This document shows, one piece after another, positions 52,824 through 64,000 of a stretch of 64,000 nucleotides of DNA (position 1 is its first letter; each line of letters begins with the position of its first letter). The position numbers and the translations under genes were made by a program. The DNA comes from Phytophthora quininea (taxonomy: Eukaryota > Oomycota > Peronosporomycetes > Peronosporales > Peronosporaceae). The notes below the pieces were generated by a model. It was not told where the DNA came from. It saw nothing but the letters and a program-made list of their open reading frames with translations, and searched no databases. Where the stretch lies: contig JAAVTG010000646.1 in NCBI GenBank assembly GCA_011947345.1, positions 1 to 64,000 on the forward strand. The letters run 5' to 3'.

Positions 52824-54152
52824 ATGGGCAAGACTCCCGAGCGCCGCGTGTTCGCGTCCTCCTCTAACGTGACGCTGCGCTACCGCCGCAAGGTGCCGCC
52901 ACCCAACAACCAGCTGGAGCCGCAGGACGCTCAGCCCAAGAGCGAGCCGCCCGAAGCCCCGAAGCCCCAGCAGCAGCAGGTGAGGACGCGGCCCCACTCC
53001 GAGTCCAAGCAACAGCCGCCAAGTCGCTCCAGCAGGTCTCCGCAACGCAGACGCTTCCGCCAGAAGCCCCGAGGGAGGCAGCCGCCCAGTCTGCTGAAGC
53101 AGCTGCTGTGGAAGGCCAAGGACGTGCAGCCCTCGCAGGCCCCGGCGATTTCCAATCATGACAAGCAGGACAATAATCAGGACCAGCATCAGAATCAGCA
53201 AGAGGAGGAAGACGAAGACGAAGAGGCCACATTTGCCACTCAGCAGCGCCTCGCCAGGAAGCAGCTGGCCCAGGAAGCCGTCGCAGCCAAGAGGAACAAG
53301 GCGTTGGAAGCAGGTTCTGCCCCGAGACGTTCGTGGCCGAGTCGTCCAGTCAGGAGACGCAGTCAGGATCGGAGGACGAGGCAGTTTTCTTGCCCTACAA
53401 TGCGCTTGTGACGGCTGCGCAGCCCCCGAAGCGCCTTGGCAGGTGTACGAGCACCAGGACACGGCCGACGATACGGATGGGGAGGAGGCGAGCCCCGTGA
53501 TGCCGACCGAGACTGTCCAGGAGCAGGAATTAGAAAAGCCAACGGTGCGCCGAAGTCAGAAACTGCGTCAGAAGCAAAAGCTCAGGCTCAAGCAGAAGCA
53601 GAAGCGGGCAGCAGCCAAAAACCAAACGCAGCGTCTACAGCAGCGCGGAAATGGCGTAGAAGAAGAGCGGTCGCAAGAGATTGAAGAGAGCGCCACAGCT
53701 TCAACGGACGACGACGACATTTTCCACCCGCCCACGAACCTAGCGAGCGAAATGGATGCGGGGGTGTGCCGCGCGGTGCTGTCACAATTAAAGGAGGTGG
53801 TCCGTTTATTGTCGTGGGTGAAGTGGCGTGTCCGGTGATGTTGGAGGACCATGGTGCCTGCCAGCCTCCCCGAAAGCAGCTTCAGACCAGGACCGAGTCA
53901 CTGCAGAAGACACGCAGGATTTCCGTGAGCACGTGGTCGCGATGTTGGATCGGTCCAAGAAGACACAGATGCAGCTTCGCGACAGCTTCGTAGCGGAGAG
54001 TTCAGGCTTTGATGCGGACACGACCTACGATTTCTTCAAGCGCCGTACGTGTGGTTTCTTGCTGATGCTTTGATCTTCATTCCTCATGGTGTGTTGTTTG
54101 TTTTGCAGGTTTTACCGAGGTCCAGAGAACCGCCGGCATTGTGTACTACTAG
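52824..54152 (+). CDS. Basic disordered protein, unknown family
   Basis: The ATG at 52824 (MGKTPERRVFASSSNVTLRY) is followed by a Pro/Gln/Arg-rich disordered region, then charged helices (LRQKQKLRLKQKQKRAAAKN). The conserved-looking end is FREHVVAMLDRSKKTQMQL and DADTTYDFFKRR. An intron at about 54043-54108 (gtacgt...ttgcag) joins this in phase to FTEVQRTAGIVYY and a stop at 54152. Frame changes near 53312, 53425 and 53815 break the middle, at least some in short runs of G. About 430 residues. No known domain. Basic composition suggests nucleic-acid or chromatin association, as a guess. Confidence 0.5.
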
Positions 54153-54420
54153 CCAAAAAGAAAGCTTGCCATTTGCCAGATCAACGTCTTTGCTGCATCA
54201 ATCTTGGCGTGCTCATAGTGTTGTCATTCCGTTCCCTCTACTGCTGCTACTGGTTCAAAAAAAATCTACTCGTACATTTACCGTCACACTTTGCCACGCT
54301 AAATGGAGCCTGTCATGGCTCGAGGCGTGCCGATGGCATCGTATGGTCCCAACGACTCGCTGGAGCGATCGTACGGATATGCACCCGTGCGATCCATCGG
54401 CGGTGGAGGCTCGCGCGGAG

Positions 54421-57400
54421 TCAGTAACTCAAGCGGATCTCTGCGCTTGGGGCGGAGGAAAAGACACCGACCACCAAAGCCACTACCACCCCAACTGCCA
54501 CCAGCACAAACGTCATGGTGTTCGTGCTCAGGATGCTGCTTTTGCCGTTGTTGATATTGCTGGACGACGACGACGCGCTGCCCTCGGCAGACAGAGGGCT
54601 GGCACTGGCACCGCTGTCGCCGGTGATTGGGGCCAAATGCAACGCGCCAGTCGTTGGTGTAGGGATACGGGTCACGAGTGACGCTGTTGAGGTGGACGAT
54701 GACGATGACATTGCCACCGACTTGGATGCTTGATCAAGACTAGCCGCAACAGACCCAACATCGCTCGGCGAAGCAACCCTAGACCCCGAGCTTGATTCCA
54801 CCACGGCAGCCTCCGATGATGACGAAGATGGCACCGCTTCTCCACTGGAACTCGCCGTCGAACTGGAGCTCAAGCTTGCAGCATCAGAGCTTGAACGTGC
54901 AGCAGCATTTGACCCCACTGACGACGCACCGACACTTGAGGACCGTGACGTGTCAGAGAATTCCTGTGAAGATGTTCCCGAGGATGAAGATAGCATTCCA
55001 TCAGACCCTGCAGATGACGAGCTTCCAGACGAACTTGAGACGGACCCTGGCGGTGTTAGAGGGTTGACGTCACCGGAGGAGGGCTTGTCGGGGTGGATGT
55101 AGGCGTTGACGTGGATGGTGCGCTTCCTGCGCCCGAGTTTGATTCTGACAAAGGGACCGCCGTCACAGGAGGTGGGCTTGTAGCCGATGGCGTGGGAGTT
55201 GCAATTGGAGCAGGTGCACCGACCGACCCTGAGCTCGACCTGGATGGCGGCACCGCTGTAACAGGAGGTGGGCTAGTTAACGAAAATGATGAACCAGCTG
55301 ATCCTCCCGAACTCGATCCTGACGAAGTCGATGCTGGAGTCTGTGTTGATACCGGAGATGCCGTCGTCGCCGCTGGCGGGTTTGTGGCCACTGGCGTCTG
55401 CGTTGTCACCATTGGAGCCTCCGTCGTCGATACTGGGGTCTGTGTCGTAGCCACAGGCGCCTCCGTCGTCGATGCTGGAGTCTGTGTTGATACCGGAGCT
55501 GCCGTCGTCGCCGCTGGCGGGTTTGTGGCCACTGGCGTCTGCGTTGTCACCATTGGAGCCTCCGTCGTCGATACTGGGGTCTGTGTCGTAGCCACAGGCG
55601 CCTCCGTCGTCGATGCTGGAGTCTGTGTTGATACCGGAGCTGCCGTCGTCGCCGCTGGCGGGTTTGTGGCCACTGGCGTCTGCGTTGTCACCATTGGAGC
55701 CTCCGTCGTCGATACTGGGGTCTGTGTCGTAGCCACAGGCGCCTCCGTCGTCGATGCTGGAGTCTGTGTTGATACCGGAGCTGCCGTCGTCGCCGCTGGC
55801 GGGTTTGTGGCCACTGGCGTCTGCGTTGTCACCATTGGAGCCTCCGTCGTCGATACTGGGGTCTGTGTCGTAGCCACAGGCGCCTCCGTCGTCGATGCTG
55901 GAGTCTGTGTTGATACCGGAGCTGCCGTCGTCGCCGCTGGCGGGTTTGTGACCACTGGCGTCTGCGTTGTCACCATTGGAGCCTCCGTCGTCGATACTGG
56001 GGTCTGTGTCGTAGCCACAGGCGCCTCCGTCGTCGATGCTGGAGTCTGTGTTGATACCGGAGCTGCCGTCGTCGCCGCTGGCGGGTTTGTGGCCACTGGC
56101 GTCTGCGTTGTCACCATTGGAGCCTCCGTCGTCGATACTGGGGTCTGTGTCGTAGCCACAGGCGCCTCCGTCGTCGATGCTGGAGTCTGTGTTGATACCG
56201 GAGCTGCCGTCGTCGCCGCTGGCGGGTTTGTGACCACTGGCGTCTGCGTTGTCACCATTGGAGCCTCCGTCGTCGATACTGGGGTCTGTGTCGTAGCCAC
56301 AGGCGCCTCCGTCGTCGATGCTGGAGTCTGTGTTGATACCGGAGCTGCCGTCGTCGCCGCTGGCGGGTTTGTGGCCACTGGCGTCTGCGTTGTCACCATT
56401 GGAGCCTCCGTCGTCGATACTGGGGTCTGTGTCGTAGCCACAGGCGCCTCCGTCGTCGATGCTGGAGTCTGTGTTGATACCGGAGCTGCCGTCGTCGCCG
56501 CTGGCGGGTTTGTGGCCACTGGCGTCTGCGTTGTCACCATTGGAGCCTCCGTCGTCGATACTGGGGTCTGTGTCGTAGCCACAGGCGCCTCCGTCGTCGA
56601 TGCTGGAGTCTGTGTTGATACCGGAGCTGCCGTCGTCGCCGCTGGCGGGTTTGTGGCCACTGGCGTCTGCGTTGTCACCATTGGAGCCTCCGTCGTCGAT
56701 ACTGGGGTCTGTGTCGTAGCCACAGGCGCCTCCGTCGTCGATGCTGGAGTCTGTGTTGATACCGGAGCTGCCGTCGTCGCCGCTGGCGGGTTTGTGGCCA
56801 CTGGCGTCTGCGTTGTCACCATTGGAGCCTCCGTCGTCGATACTGGGGTCTGTGTCGTAGCCACAGGCGCCTCCGTCGTCGATGCTGGAGTCTGTGTTGA
56901 TACCGGAGCTGCCGTCGTCGCCGCTGGCGGGTTTGTGGCCACTGGCGTCTGCGTTGTCACCATTGGAGCCTCCGTCGTCGATACTGGGGTCTGTGTCGTA
57001 GCCACAGGCGCCTCCGTCGTCGATGCTGGAGTCTGTGTTGATACCGGAGCTGCCGTCGTCGCCGCTGGCGGGTTTGTGGCCACTGGCGTCTGCGTTGTCA
57101 CCATTGGAGCCTCCGTCGTCGATACTGGGGTCTGTGTCGTAGCCACAGGCGCCTCCGTCGTCGATGCTGGAGTCTGTGTTGATACCGGAGCTGCCGTCGT
57201 CGCCGCTGGCGGGTTTGTGACCACTGGCGTCTGCGTTGTCACCATTGGAGCCTCCGTCGTCGATACTGGGGTCTGTGTCGTAGCCACAGGCGCCTCCGTC
57301 GTCGATGCTGGAGTCTGTGTTGATACCGGAGCTGCCGTCGTCGCCGCTGGCGGGTTTGTGGCCACTGGCGTCTGCGTTGTCACCATTGGAGCCTCCGTCG

Positions 57401-59440
57401 TCGATACTGGGGTCTGTGTCGTAGCCACAGGCGCCTCCGTCGTCGATGCTGGAGTCTGTGTTGATACCGGAGCTGCCGTCGTCGCCGCTGGCGGGTTTGT
57501 GGCCACTGGCGTCTGCGTTGTCACCATTGGAGCCTCCGTCGTCGATACTGGGGTCTGTGTCGTAGCCACAGGCGCCTCCGTCGTCGATGCTGGAGTCTGT
57601 GTTGATACCGGAGCTGCCGTCGTCGCCGCTGGCGGGTTTGTGGCCACTGGCGTCTGCGTTGTCACCATTGGAGCCTCCGTCGTCGATACTGGGGTCTGTG
57701 TCGTAGCCACAGGCGCCTCCGTCGTCGATGCTGGAGTCTGTGTTGATACCGGAGCTGCCGTCGTCGCCGCTGGCGGGTTTGTGGCCACTGGCGTCTGCGT
57801 TGTCATCATTGGAGCCTCCGTCGTCGATACTGGGGTCTGTGTCGTAGCCACAGGCGCCTCCGTCGTCGATGCTGGAGTCTGTGTTGATACCGGAGATGCC
57901 GTCGTCGCCGCTGGCGGGTTTGTGACCACTGGCGTCTGCGTTGTCACCATTGGAGCCTCCGTCGTCGATACTGGGGTCTGTGTCGTAGCCACAGGCGCCT
58001 CCGTCGTCGATGCTGGAGTCTGTGTTGATACCGGAGCTGCCGTCGTCGCCGCTGGCGGGTTTGTGGCCACTGGCGTCTGCGTTGTCACCATTGGAGCCTC
58101 CGTCGTCGATACTGGGGTCTGTGTCGTAGCCACAGGCGCCTCCGTCGTCGATGCTGGAGTCTGTGTTGATACCGGAGCTGCCGTCGTCGCCGCTGGCGGG
58201 TTTGTGGCCACTGGCGTCTGCGTTGTCACCATTGGAGCCTCCGTCGTCGATACTGGGGTCTGTGTCGTAGCCACAGGCGCCTCCGTCGTCGATGCTGGAG
58301 TCTGTGTTGATACCGGAGCTGCCGTCGTCGCCGCTGGCGGGTTTGTGGCCACTGGCGTCTGCGTTGTCACCATTGGAGCCTCCGTCGTCGATACTGGGGT
58401 CTGTGTCGTAGCCACAGGCGCCTCCGTCGTCGATGCTGGAGTCTGTGTTGATACCGGAGATGCCGTCGTCGCCGCTGGCGGGTTTGTGACCACTGGCGTC
58501 TGCGTTGTCACCATTGGAGCCTCCGTCGTCGATACTGGGGTCTGTGTCGTAGCCACAGGCGCCTCCGTCGTCGATGCTGGAGTCTGTGTTGATACCGGAG
58601 CTGCCGTCGTCGCCGCTGGCGGGTTTGTGGCCACTGGCGTCTGCGTTGTCACCATTGGAGCCTCCGTCGTCGATACTGGGGTCTGTGTCGTAGCCACAGG
58701 CGCCTCCGTCGTCGATGCTGGAGTCTGTGTTGATACCGGAGCTGCCGTCGTCGCCGCTGGCGGGTTTGTGGCCACTGGCGTCTGCGTTGTCACCATTGGA
58801 GCCTCCGTCGTCGATACTGGGGTCTGTGTCGTAGCCACAGGCGCCTCCGTCGTTGATATGGGGGCTTCTGTCGTAACAGGTACCTGTGTAATAGTAACTG
58901 GAGCTTTTGTAATGGGAGCTTGAATCATTTCCAGGGCTGATCCTGTCGCGAGCGGCGCCACTGTAGCTGCTACTGATAGCTGTGTAATCGTGTTCACTGT
59001 TGTTCCAGCCGCCACTGTCGTCGTGGTCGTCGTCATCGCCATGGAGCTGGTGATCAATGCGTCCTGCAGCGTCCTGCTCCTTCTCCGCTGCCTGGCCACC
59101 AGCTCTATTGGCGAGCTCGCCGGTGGCAAACACTCATTCTCGTATCGGTTGGACACCACGCAGCCTAGCAAACCGCTGTCGATATCCACCACTGCACAAC
59201 AGCTATCTTCCTTGAGTATTGTCGTCCCCGACACGTCTCGTTGGCCTGCGCGGGGACATCCGAAGGGTTCGTCCGCGCGGTCCACAGCCCCTCGCACGGG
59301 GGCATGGGCACACAAAACACGCCGGCGACGCCTGCGACGTGCACGGGCCGCTCCAGCAGCAGCTCGCAGTTGGAATCCGATGCGACTGTGCGTGCGTGGG
59401 CGGCCACCAGCGCTGCATAGAGAGCAGCAGCCGTCCGCAT
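54421..59440 (-). CDS. Mucin-like surface protein with 47-residue repeats and C-terminal membrane helix
   Basis: The ATG at 59440 opens a signal peptide (MRTAAALYAALVAAHARTVA). A cysteine-bearing N-terminal domain follows (NCELLLERPVHVAGVAGVFC ... DSCCAVVDIDSGLLGCVV ... NECLPP). Then come 25 units of 47 residues rich in T, P, A, S and V (theme APVSTQTPASTTEAPVATTQ), a Ser-rich stalk, and a hydrophobic helix TMTFVLVAVGVVVALVVGVF with the short tail SSAPSAEIRLSY. It is thus a type I membrane protein of about 1,670 residues, heavily O-glycosylatable. Frame changes near 59225 (gggg) and 55065 are single-base. Thr/Pro-rich mucin-like proteins coat oomycete cysts and germ tubes; that role here is inference from the composition. 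Confidence 0.75.
55330..58853 (-). repeat. 25-copy tandem array of a 141-bp unit
   Basis: On the plus strand each unit begins gatgctggagtctgtgttga; starts are spaced exactly 141 bp from 55330 to 58714. Units are almost identical, with a few recurring variants (gagatgcc versus gagctgcc; gtgaccactgg versus gtggccactgg). The period is a multiple of three, so all units keep the mucin frame. The array also stays open in one other minus-strand frame and one plus-strand frame for over 1,200 codons. Confidence 0.95.
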
Positions 59441-60983
59441 GAGCGCCGAGCGATGGGTCCGGGGACTCTCCCTGGTCTGGGGAAGGCCCTGTCGCCTTGG
59501 TAGTAAGCCTGCACAGCACAAGTCGCCGAGTTAGTGCGAGTCATCCAACCCACTTCACCCACTTCAGCCGCAGCAGTAACTGGTAACGGCAGTGCAGTCG
59601 CTGGCGTACCTGCGTTTCAGCGGGGCTTGGTCGAGTGCCGGCCGACCTACAGCCGAGCTCCCAGAGCGCGTGTACCCCGCTGTGGCGAGGTGAGTGGCCG
59701 AGTGTCCGCACGGCGTGGCGGGCGGCGGGCCGATCTGACCACACGGCGCGCGATCGACGGGTTGGGGGCGCAGTAGCACCAGCACCAGCACCAGCCAGCC
59801 ACTCGCAGTCTGTGGCGGTCTGTCCGTGGCGGCAGTCTGTTTTTCTCCGTCCGCTTGGCGGCAGCCGCGCTCTTTGCTCTATGAGGTGACTGATGTCGCA
59901 CTAGGTTCGCAATTTGGCTATGGAATTGTGTTGATGGACGATCACGGCCAGCATGCTCAAATTTTTACATAGCGATGTAGCGCCGAGGCCAGGCAGATGG
60001 CGATGGCCTCCGCAACGCCAGGTTCAGCGTCTTGCTGCTACAGCGCCTTCGACTCGCATCACAATTCGGATATCAGCGATCACGACGAGGTGGAAAACAT
60101 GGAGCAAGCCCACGGCGACCGAGATCGAGATGGATATCGGAGTTCTCGTGGACAGATGACCCGTGGCTTATCACGATCCTGGTCAGCTCAACGTTCGTGG
60201 CCAATTGGCAAATCTAACATTGCGAGCACCACCTCGACTACACGTCTCGTATCAATGGAGACCCGTTTCGAAGTGGGGAGACCAACGCGAAGAAGTGATG
60301 GAAAAGTATTCTTGGCCAGCCCCCAACTCCATGAGTGCCCGTGGCAAGTCCCGCGCCAGACGAGGAATCGCGGAACCAAGCAAATAGTGGAGGCCCCCAA
60401 AAAGTAGTATGAATCCAGCGCCAGTTCATGAGACTGGACGGCTTCCAACTCGGACGGCAAGACACAAGACGACGGTGTTTGCAGAATGGGAACTGCGCGA
60501 CAAGAACAATTTCAATAGCACACGTTCACTGGGAGTGATGGAAAACAAAAATCTACAACACTGGAGTGGAGAAGAAATGTAAGAAGGCATCCTAGCAGCG
60601 CACAAGGAGAACGTTGCAACACGCAAAGCACCGCTCAAATTCAGCTAGCGACGGACAATGGAACGAGGAGTTTGGGACGGCAGCAAAACTGGGCAGGCTG
60701 ATTGTGTTGCTCTGTTGTGGCAAATTCGGAACGGTATTGTTTTGGACTGCAGAGCACCAAGTGGAATACATGTGAAAGAGCTGCTTGCGTCAATAGAAAG
60801 CAATTGCGGATCAAAGCCAGCACGAGAACCAACTCAGAAACGTGCGTGACAAGTTTGAGATTTTTACAGCAGGAAGATTCACATCGAGTAGCGTCACGAA
60901 AGCGGAACCGAAGATGCTGCGCCGACTGCGGAAATGCAGGGAGGCATCGAGACGGATATCTGCCATTGCAAAGGACACGACAC
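59441..60983. other. Intergenic with a possible decayed ORF
   Basis: The left part (59441-59950) is GC-rich promoter-like sequence between the mucin gene and what follows. A plus-strand ORF from the ATG at 60000 (MAMASATPGSASCCYSAFDS) runs to 60407. In another frame TTVFAEWELRDKNNFNSTRS then ENKNLQHWSGEEM (to 60592) looks protein-like but ends in a stop with further partial frames after it. This may be a decayed gene; I do not recognise a family. Confidence 0.3.
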
Positions 60984-63381
60984 CTACCTAATGCTCCCGC
61001 TCGGGGCGGGCAGCCCCATGATCTCGTGCAGCTCCTCGACCAGCAGGCTGTAGGTGGCCTGGTGGTTCGCCGTCACGGGGTCTGCGGGTATCTGCGCTTG
61101 CTTGGACGCACGCCGCCATCGGATGCTGTCAAGCTGCGTCGTCGCCGCCGCCAGCGAACGGTGCAACCCCTCCACCTGCGTACACAGGGCCAGTAGCTCC
61201 ATTTGACTTTCACTTCGCTCGCCAAAGCACTCGTGCTCCAGGTCTTGCGGCTCGCGCTGCTGCTGTTGTTGCTGCCGCGTCACAGCGCCCCGTCGTCATT
61301 GTCGAGCATCGTCGAGTTGGAGAGCGTCGACACAAACGACATATTGGACGCGCTGAAACTCAAGTGAGACTTTTCGCCCGCGTCCTGGCGCACATGACTG
61401 CTCGTGCGTGTTCGCCACCGTCGCTGGAGCGTCTCCGGGCAGAGCAAAGTGAAGTGCTCGCTGTTGTTGATGTACTCAACATCCATGCCCCCATCGCCGC
61501 CCCTGCTTTCACTGCGCCGCGCTCGGTGAATACTGCGGTTACCCCCGTTCGGATGGTCTCCGTCTTGGTCGGATGAGTGGTGCACCGAGGTGTACTCGAC
61601 GCCGTGGCCACAGAGGATTTTGCGCTGTCGGTGTTATCGGTATTGGCCAAGTGCCGGAAAGTCGTCGACAGGGTAGAGAGATCGGCCTTCATCCCTCGAA
61701 TACGGTCGAGCAAGTCGCCAGACAACTCGGTGGATCTCGGTTCACTGCCGTATGGTGATAGTGCTGGCTGGCCACTCGTCCTCCGTTCGCTGCGACTGGG
61801 GTCCTTTGCCCCCTGGTTCGAGGCGGGAAGCGAGACCAAACTATCGAACGAGTCGAACTCGCTCAGAGAGTAGCTGCTGGAGCTACCCGAGGACGACTCA
61901 TCAAGCTGGAGCTCTTTGCATCCGTAAAGCCTGATGGCACCACCCGCGTAGCCCGCCCGCGTCAGTCGTGCAGACATCTGCGAGTCACTCGAGATAGAAA
62001 AGCTGCTGCTTCCCGACGACAGCGACGTAACTCGTGGAGGGTTGTTGTGCTCGTGCTCATGCTCGTTCTCGAGCTCAAGCGCGTGCTCCGGACCAATCTC
62101 AACACTGTTGCTGGCCGGGGAGGCTCCTCACTCGTTGAGTTGGTCGAGGAGCTCGATGAGGGCACCGAGTCCATTCGTCGCAAGTGATACACGAATACGT
62201 TGCAGCCTCCTGGAGCTTGTGAGCCGGCACGTGCCTTGACCACGCAAGCTGTACAAATACGCACATGAACGGTATCGGTAGTGGTGTCCACGTCGATCTC
62301 ACGCGCGGGAGCGCAAGAAGCACACACTACTTCTCCGCAATGACGACAGTGGTGTTTTCGCCGGCGAAGCGCGAAGGGCTTTACGCACACGGCGCAGGCC
62401 TTACGTGCCGCATCGGTCACCCACTCAGTCCGCGGTAAATGCTCCAGCTTGTTGAGTCGCCGACGCTCCAAGAACAAATCGAGTCTGCCAACGGCACCAA
62501 CACGCCGTCTCATGCGGCGGGCTAGTGCCTGTGCACCGGCACCGTTGCCATCGCTTGCAACACCAAGAGCAGCTCCTTCCGTCACCCGCATCTGCAAAAT
62601 TGAGGTAACTTGCACAACGTCCGCGCGGTCCGTAGGCAAAACGAGAATGCCGGTGCGGTGGAAATGTCCTCGGGCCAGTCCGACCCCAGCAAGTGAAGGC
62701 ACCTCACGCTCGCGCGAAATCGACTCCTGCACACTGAATCCGAACGTCTCGTTCTGGGTGCCATTTTCGAGAGCGTCGCCGCTCCTGGAGCGTGCCCTGT
62801 GGATGCCGGAGTGCTCCAGGAAGCAATAGTCGGTGCCTGCAGGGGATCCTGCAGTGTTGAGAGCTTTGCCGTCATCAAACGCTGCCCACTTGACGGTCGT
62901 AAAGCCTGCGAGCTACGCTTCAGACTATTCGATCCGTTGTTGGAACTGGACTGCGGAGTTGCGCCTGTAACTGTGTGCAAGCACACGCCATCGACAAAGC
63001 GCGAGCCGTACAGGAACCGCATGGCACGCCGGTAGTCCTCTGTGAGTGGCGATGCTAAGCACTCGAGCACCTCGCTAACGGTCCCAGCTGCGAAGGCTGT
63101 AGCGCTCATCATTAAGCACGCCGACGCCATCGCTGGTGTCGAATTGCTGAGCTTGTTTGTCTCGGCGACGGACGGCGAGCTGGCCATGCTGCCGCTCCCT
63201 CGATGCAGTGCGCTTGCGCGTACGTGACCCCGTCCTGATCCTTGGTCTTTTTCCAGTCGAGAGTCTGCATGCTGTTGCGGAGCGCCATCGCGCTGCGCTC
63301 ACCGATGTTGACGTACATGTGTCGCTCCTCGGCTGTGAGCCGCACCTGCGGGAAGAAGTCCGCCTTGATTGGGAACTCCAT
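60984..63381 (-). CDS. START-like plus FYVE zinc-finger protein
   Basis: The ATG at 63381 gives MEFPIKADFFPQVRLTAEER, the usual start of oomycete START/FYVE proteins. A lipid-transfer-like domain fills about residues 1-300 (YRRAMRFLYGSRFVDGVCLH, VKWAAFDDGKAL, GVGLARGHFHRTGILVLPTD). A canonical FYVE finger lies at about 320-385: WVTDAARKACAVCVKPF then RRRKHHCRHCGEVVCASCAP, with the R(K)HHCR phosphoinositide motif. A Ser-rich region and a C-terminal coiled segment (MELLALCTQVEGLHRSLAAA) end it. About 800 residues. Frame changes near 63190 (ggg), 62915, 62110 (cccc), 61490 (gggg) and 61268 (gggg) are single-base with clean continuation. Likely binds PI3P on endosomes; cargo unknown. Confidence 0.8.
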
Positions 63382-64000
63382 GGTCGCCTCGCGTGGGCCT
63401 TTCGACCGACAGCTTGGACGCCGCTTGAACTCGTTAGCGAGAGAAGCGCTGCCGGTCCGAACAAATCTGCCTCGGAGCGCAACTCGCACAATGGCACGAG
63501 AGCCGCCGCTCGAGTTTTCCGCGGCCGTTGAAGGCCAAGAAGTTTCAGCGACCTTCGACGAATGGTGGAGCGGTCCAGAGCCGCTTTGGTCTCGCGCTGC
63601 CGCAGCTTGGCATTGCGTCACGGTCTCCTCAGCATGCGTCGCGACGAGCACTTGCAAGGAGCGGGCTGCAAGAGGCAACACTCTTCTCGACAAAGCAGCA
63701 CGACGGCCTCGTGCCTCCGCTTGGCATCGTTTTGCAAGCTTCAGGATGGATGGACATGAGCGGGCCAGCACGCCTGTGGGGAAAAGAATTGCCCTGTCCA
63801 AACAGACCGCGGAACGTCCGCTGGAACGTTGGCTGGACCAGTATCGCTGGCGGCGCCTTCTTCGTTGGCAGAGCGGAAGCGTCGGTCAATCCCGAGCTAC
63901 CGGCTCTGACTTGCTCAACGCGGCGTGCCTGTCTTGACGGTCTCCGCCAAGCTCCGCAAAGCACTGTGTCTCTGTCTGCCAATCAAATTCGAAAGCATGC
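63382..64000. other. Upstream region, no gene assigned
   Basis: Open frames exist on both strands: plus from the ATG near 63492 (MAREPPLEFSAAVEGQEVSA) to 63937, and minus from 63801. They are antisense to each other, and neither shows a known motif or splice support. The stretch is the 5' flank of the START/FYVE gene and runs off the window edge. Confidence 0.3.

Noticed and set aside
54303..54554. Plus-strand ORF starting MEPVMARGVPMASYGPND
   Set aside because: It overlaps the 3' end of the mucin gene on the other strand and turns into cysteine-rich shadow sequence; no motif or splice support.
55330..58853. CRISPR array
   Set aside because: Units are contiguous with no spacers, are 141 bp long and coding; the genome is eukaryotic.
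55093..58923. 1,276-codon plus-strand open frame as a gene
   Set aside because: Antisense to the mucin-like repeat array; no signal peptide or non-repeat domain, open only because the repeat unit lacks stops.
55273..59133. Second minus-strand long frame through the array
   Set aside because: Out of frame with the signal peptide, N-terminal domain and membrane helix, which all agree with the T/P-rich frame.
63492..63937. Plus-strand ORF starting MAREPPLEFSAAVEGQ
   Set aside because: Lies in the 5' flank of the START/FYVE gene with an equally long antisense ORF; nothing distinguishes either.

Overview
The window is nuclear DNA of an oomycete, most likely a Phytophthora-like member of the Peronosporales. 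The evidence is compact GC-rich genes, many introns of about 55-85 bp with GTAxG/GTGxG donors, two START-like/FYVE-type proteins (a family greatly expanded in oomycetes), a Crypton tyrosine-recombinase element, and hAT, PIF/Harbinger and Merlin (ISXO2-like) transposons with a Ty3/Gypsy retrotransposon. No bacterial features (operons, Shine-Dalgarno sites, CRISPR) are present. The species call is inference.

Layout. 1-5.8 kb is repeat-derived: a decayed repetitive ORF, a tRNA-like element and a broken Crypton. 6.7-28.8 kb is a dense block of single-copy genes: a tristetraprolin-type CCCH protein, a small two-helix membrane protein, protein disulfide isomerase, an EF-hand protein, a mitochondrial MaoC/hotdog dehydratase, succinate dehydrogenase membrane anchor SDH4, an RCC1-repeat protein, a giant coiled-coil protein and a CABLES-type cyclin-box protein. 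28.9-34.9 kb holds a large inverted duplication (arms about 1.1 kb) around a START/FYVE gene, with three copies of an EFM5-type lysine methyltransferase (one truncated, one apparently sound, one with an altered catalytic motif). 35.9-50.9 kb is a nested transposon pile. A 7.9 kb LTR retrotransposon carries a Harbinger and a Merlin element. Beside it an acyl-CoA synthetase gene is split by a hAT that itself carries a second hAT. Most insertions have recognisable target-site duplications, so the order of events can be read. 51-64 kb returns to host genes: a PB1-UBA protein, a disordered basic protein, a mucin-like surface protein with 25 copies of a 141-bp repeat, and a second START/FYVE protein.

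Read quality. Nearly every long gene has single-base frame breaks, mostly in runs of three to six identical bases, with protein-like sequence continuing in the next frame. This looks like homopolymer sequencing error, so frame breaks alone should not be read as pseudogenes here. Calls of real decay rest on stop codons, truncations or insertions. Gene spans are genomic extents including introns.
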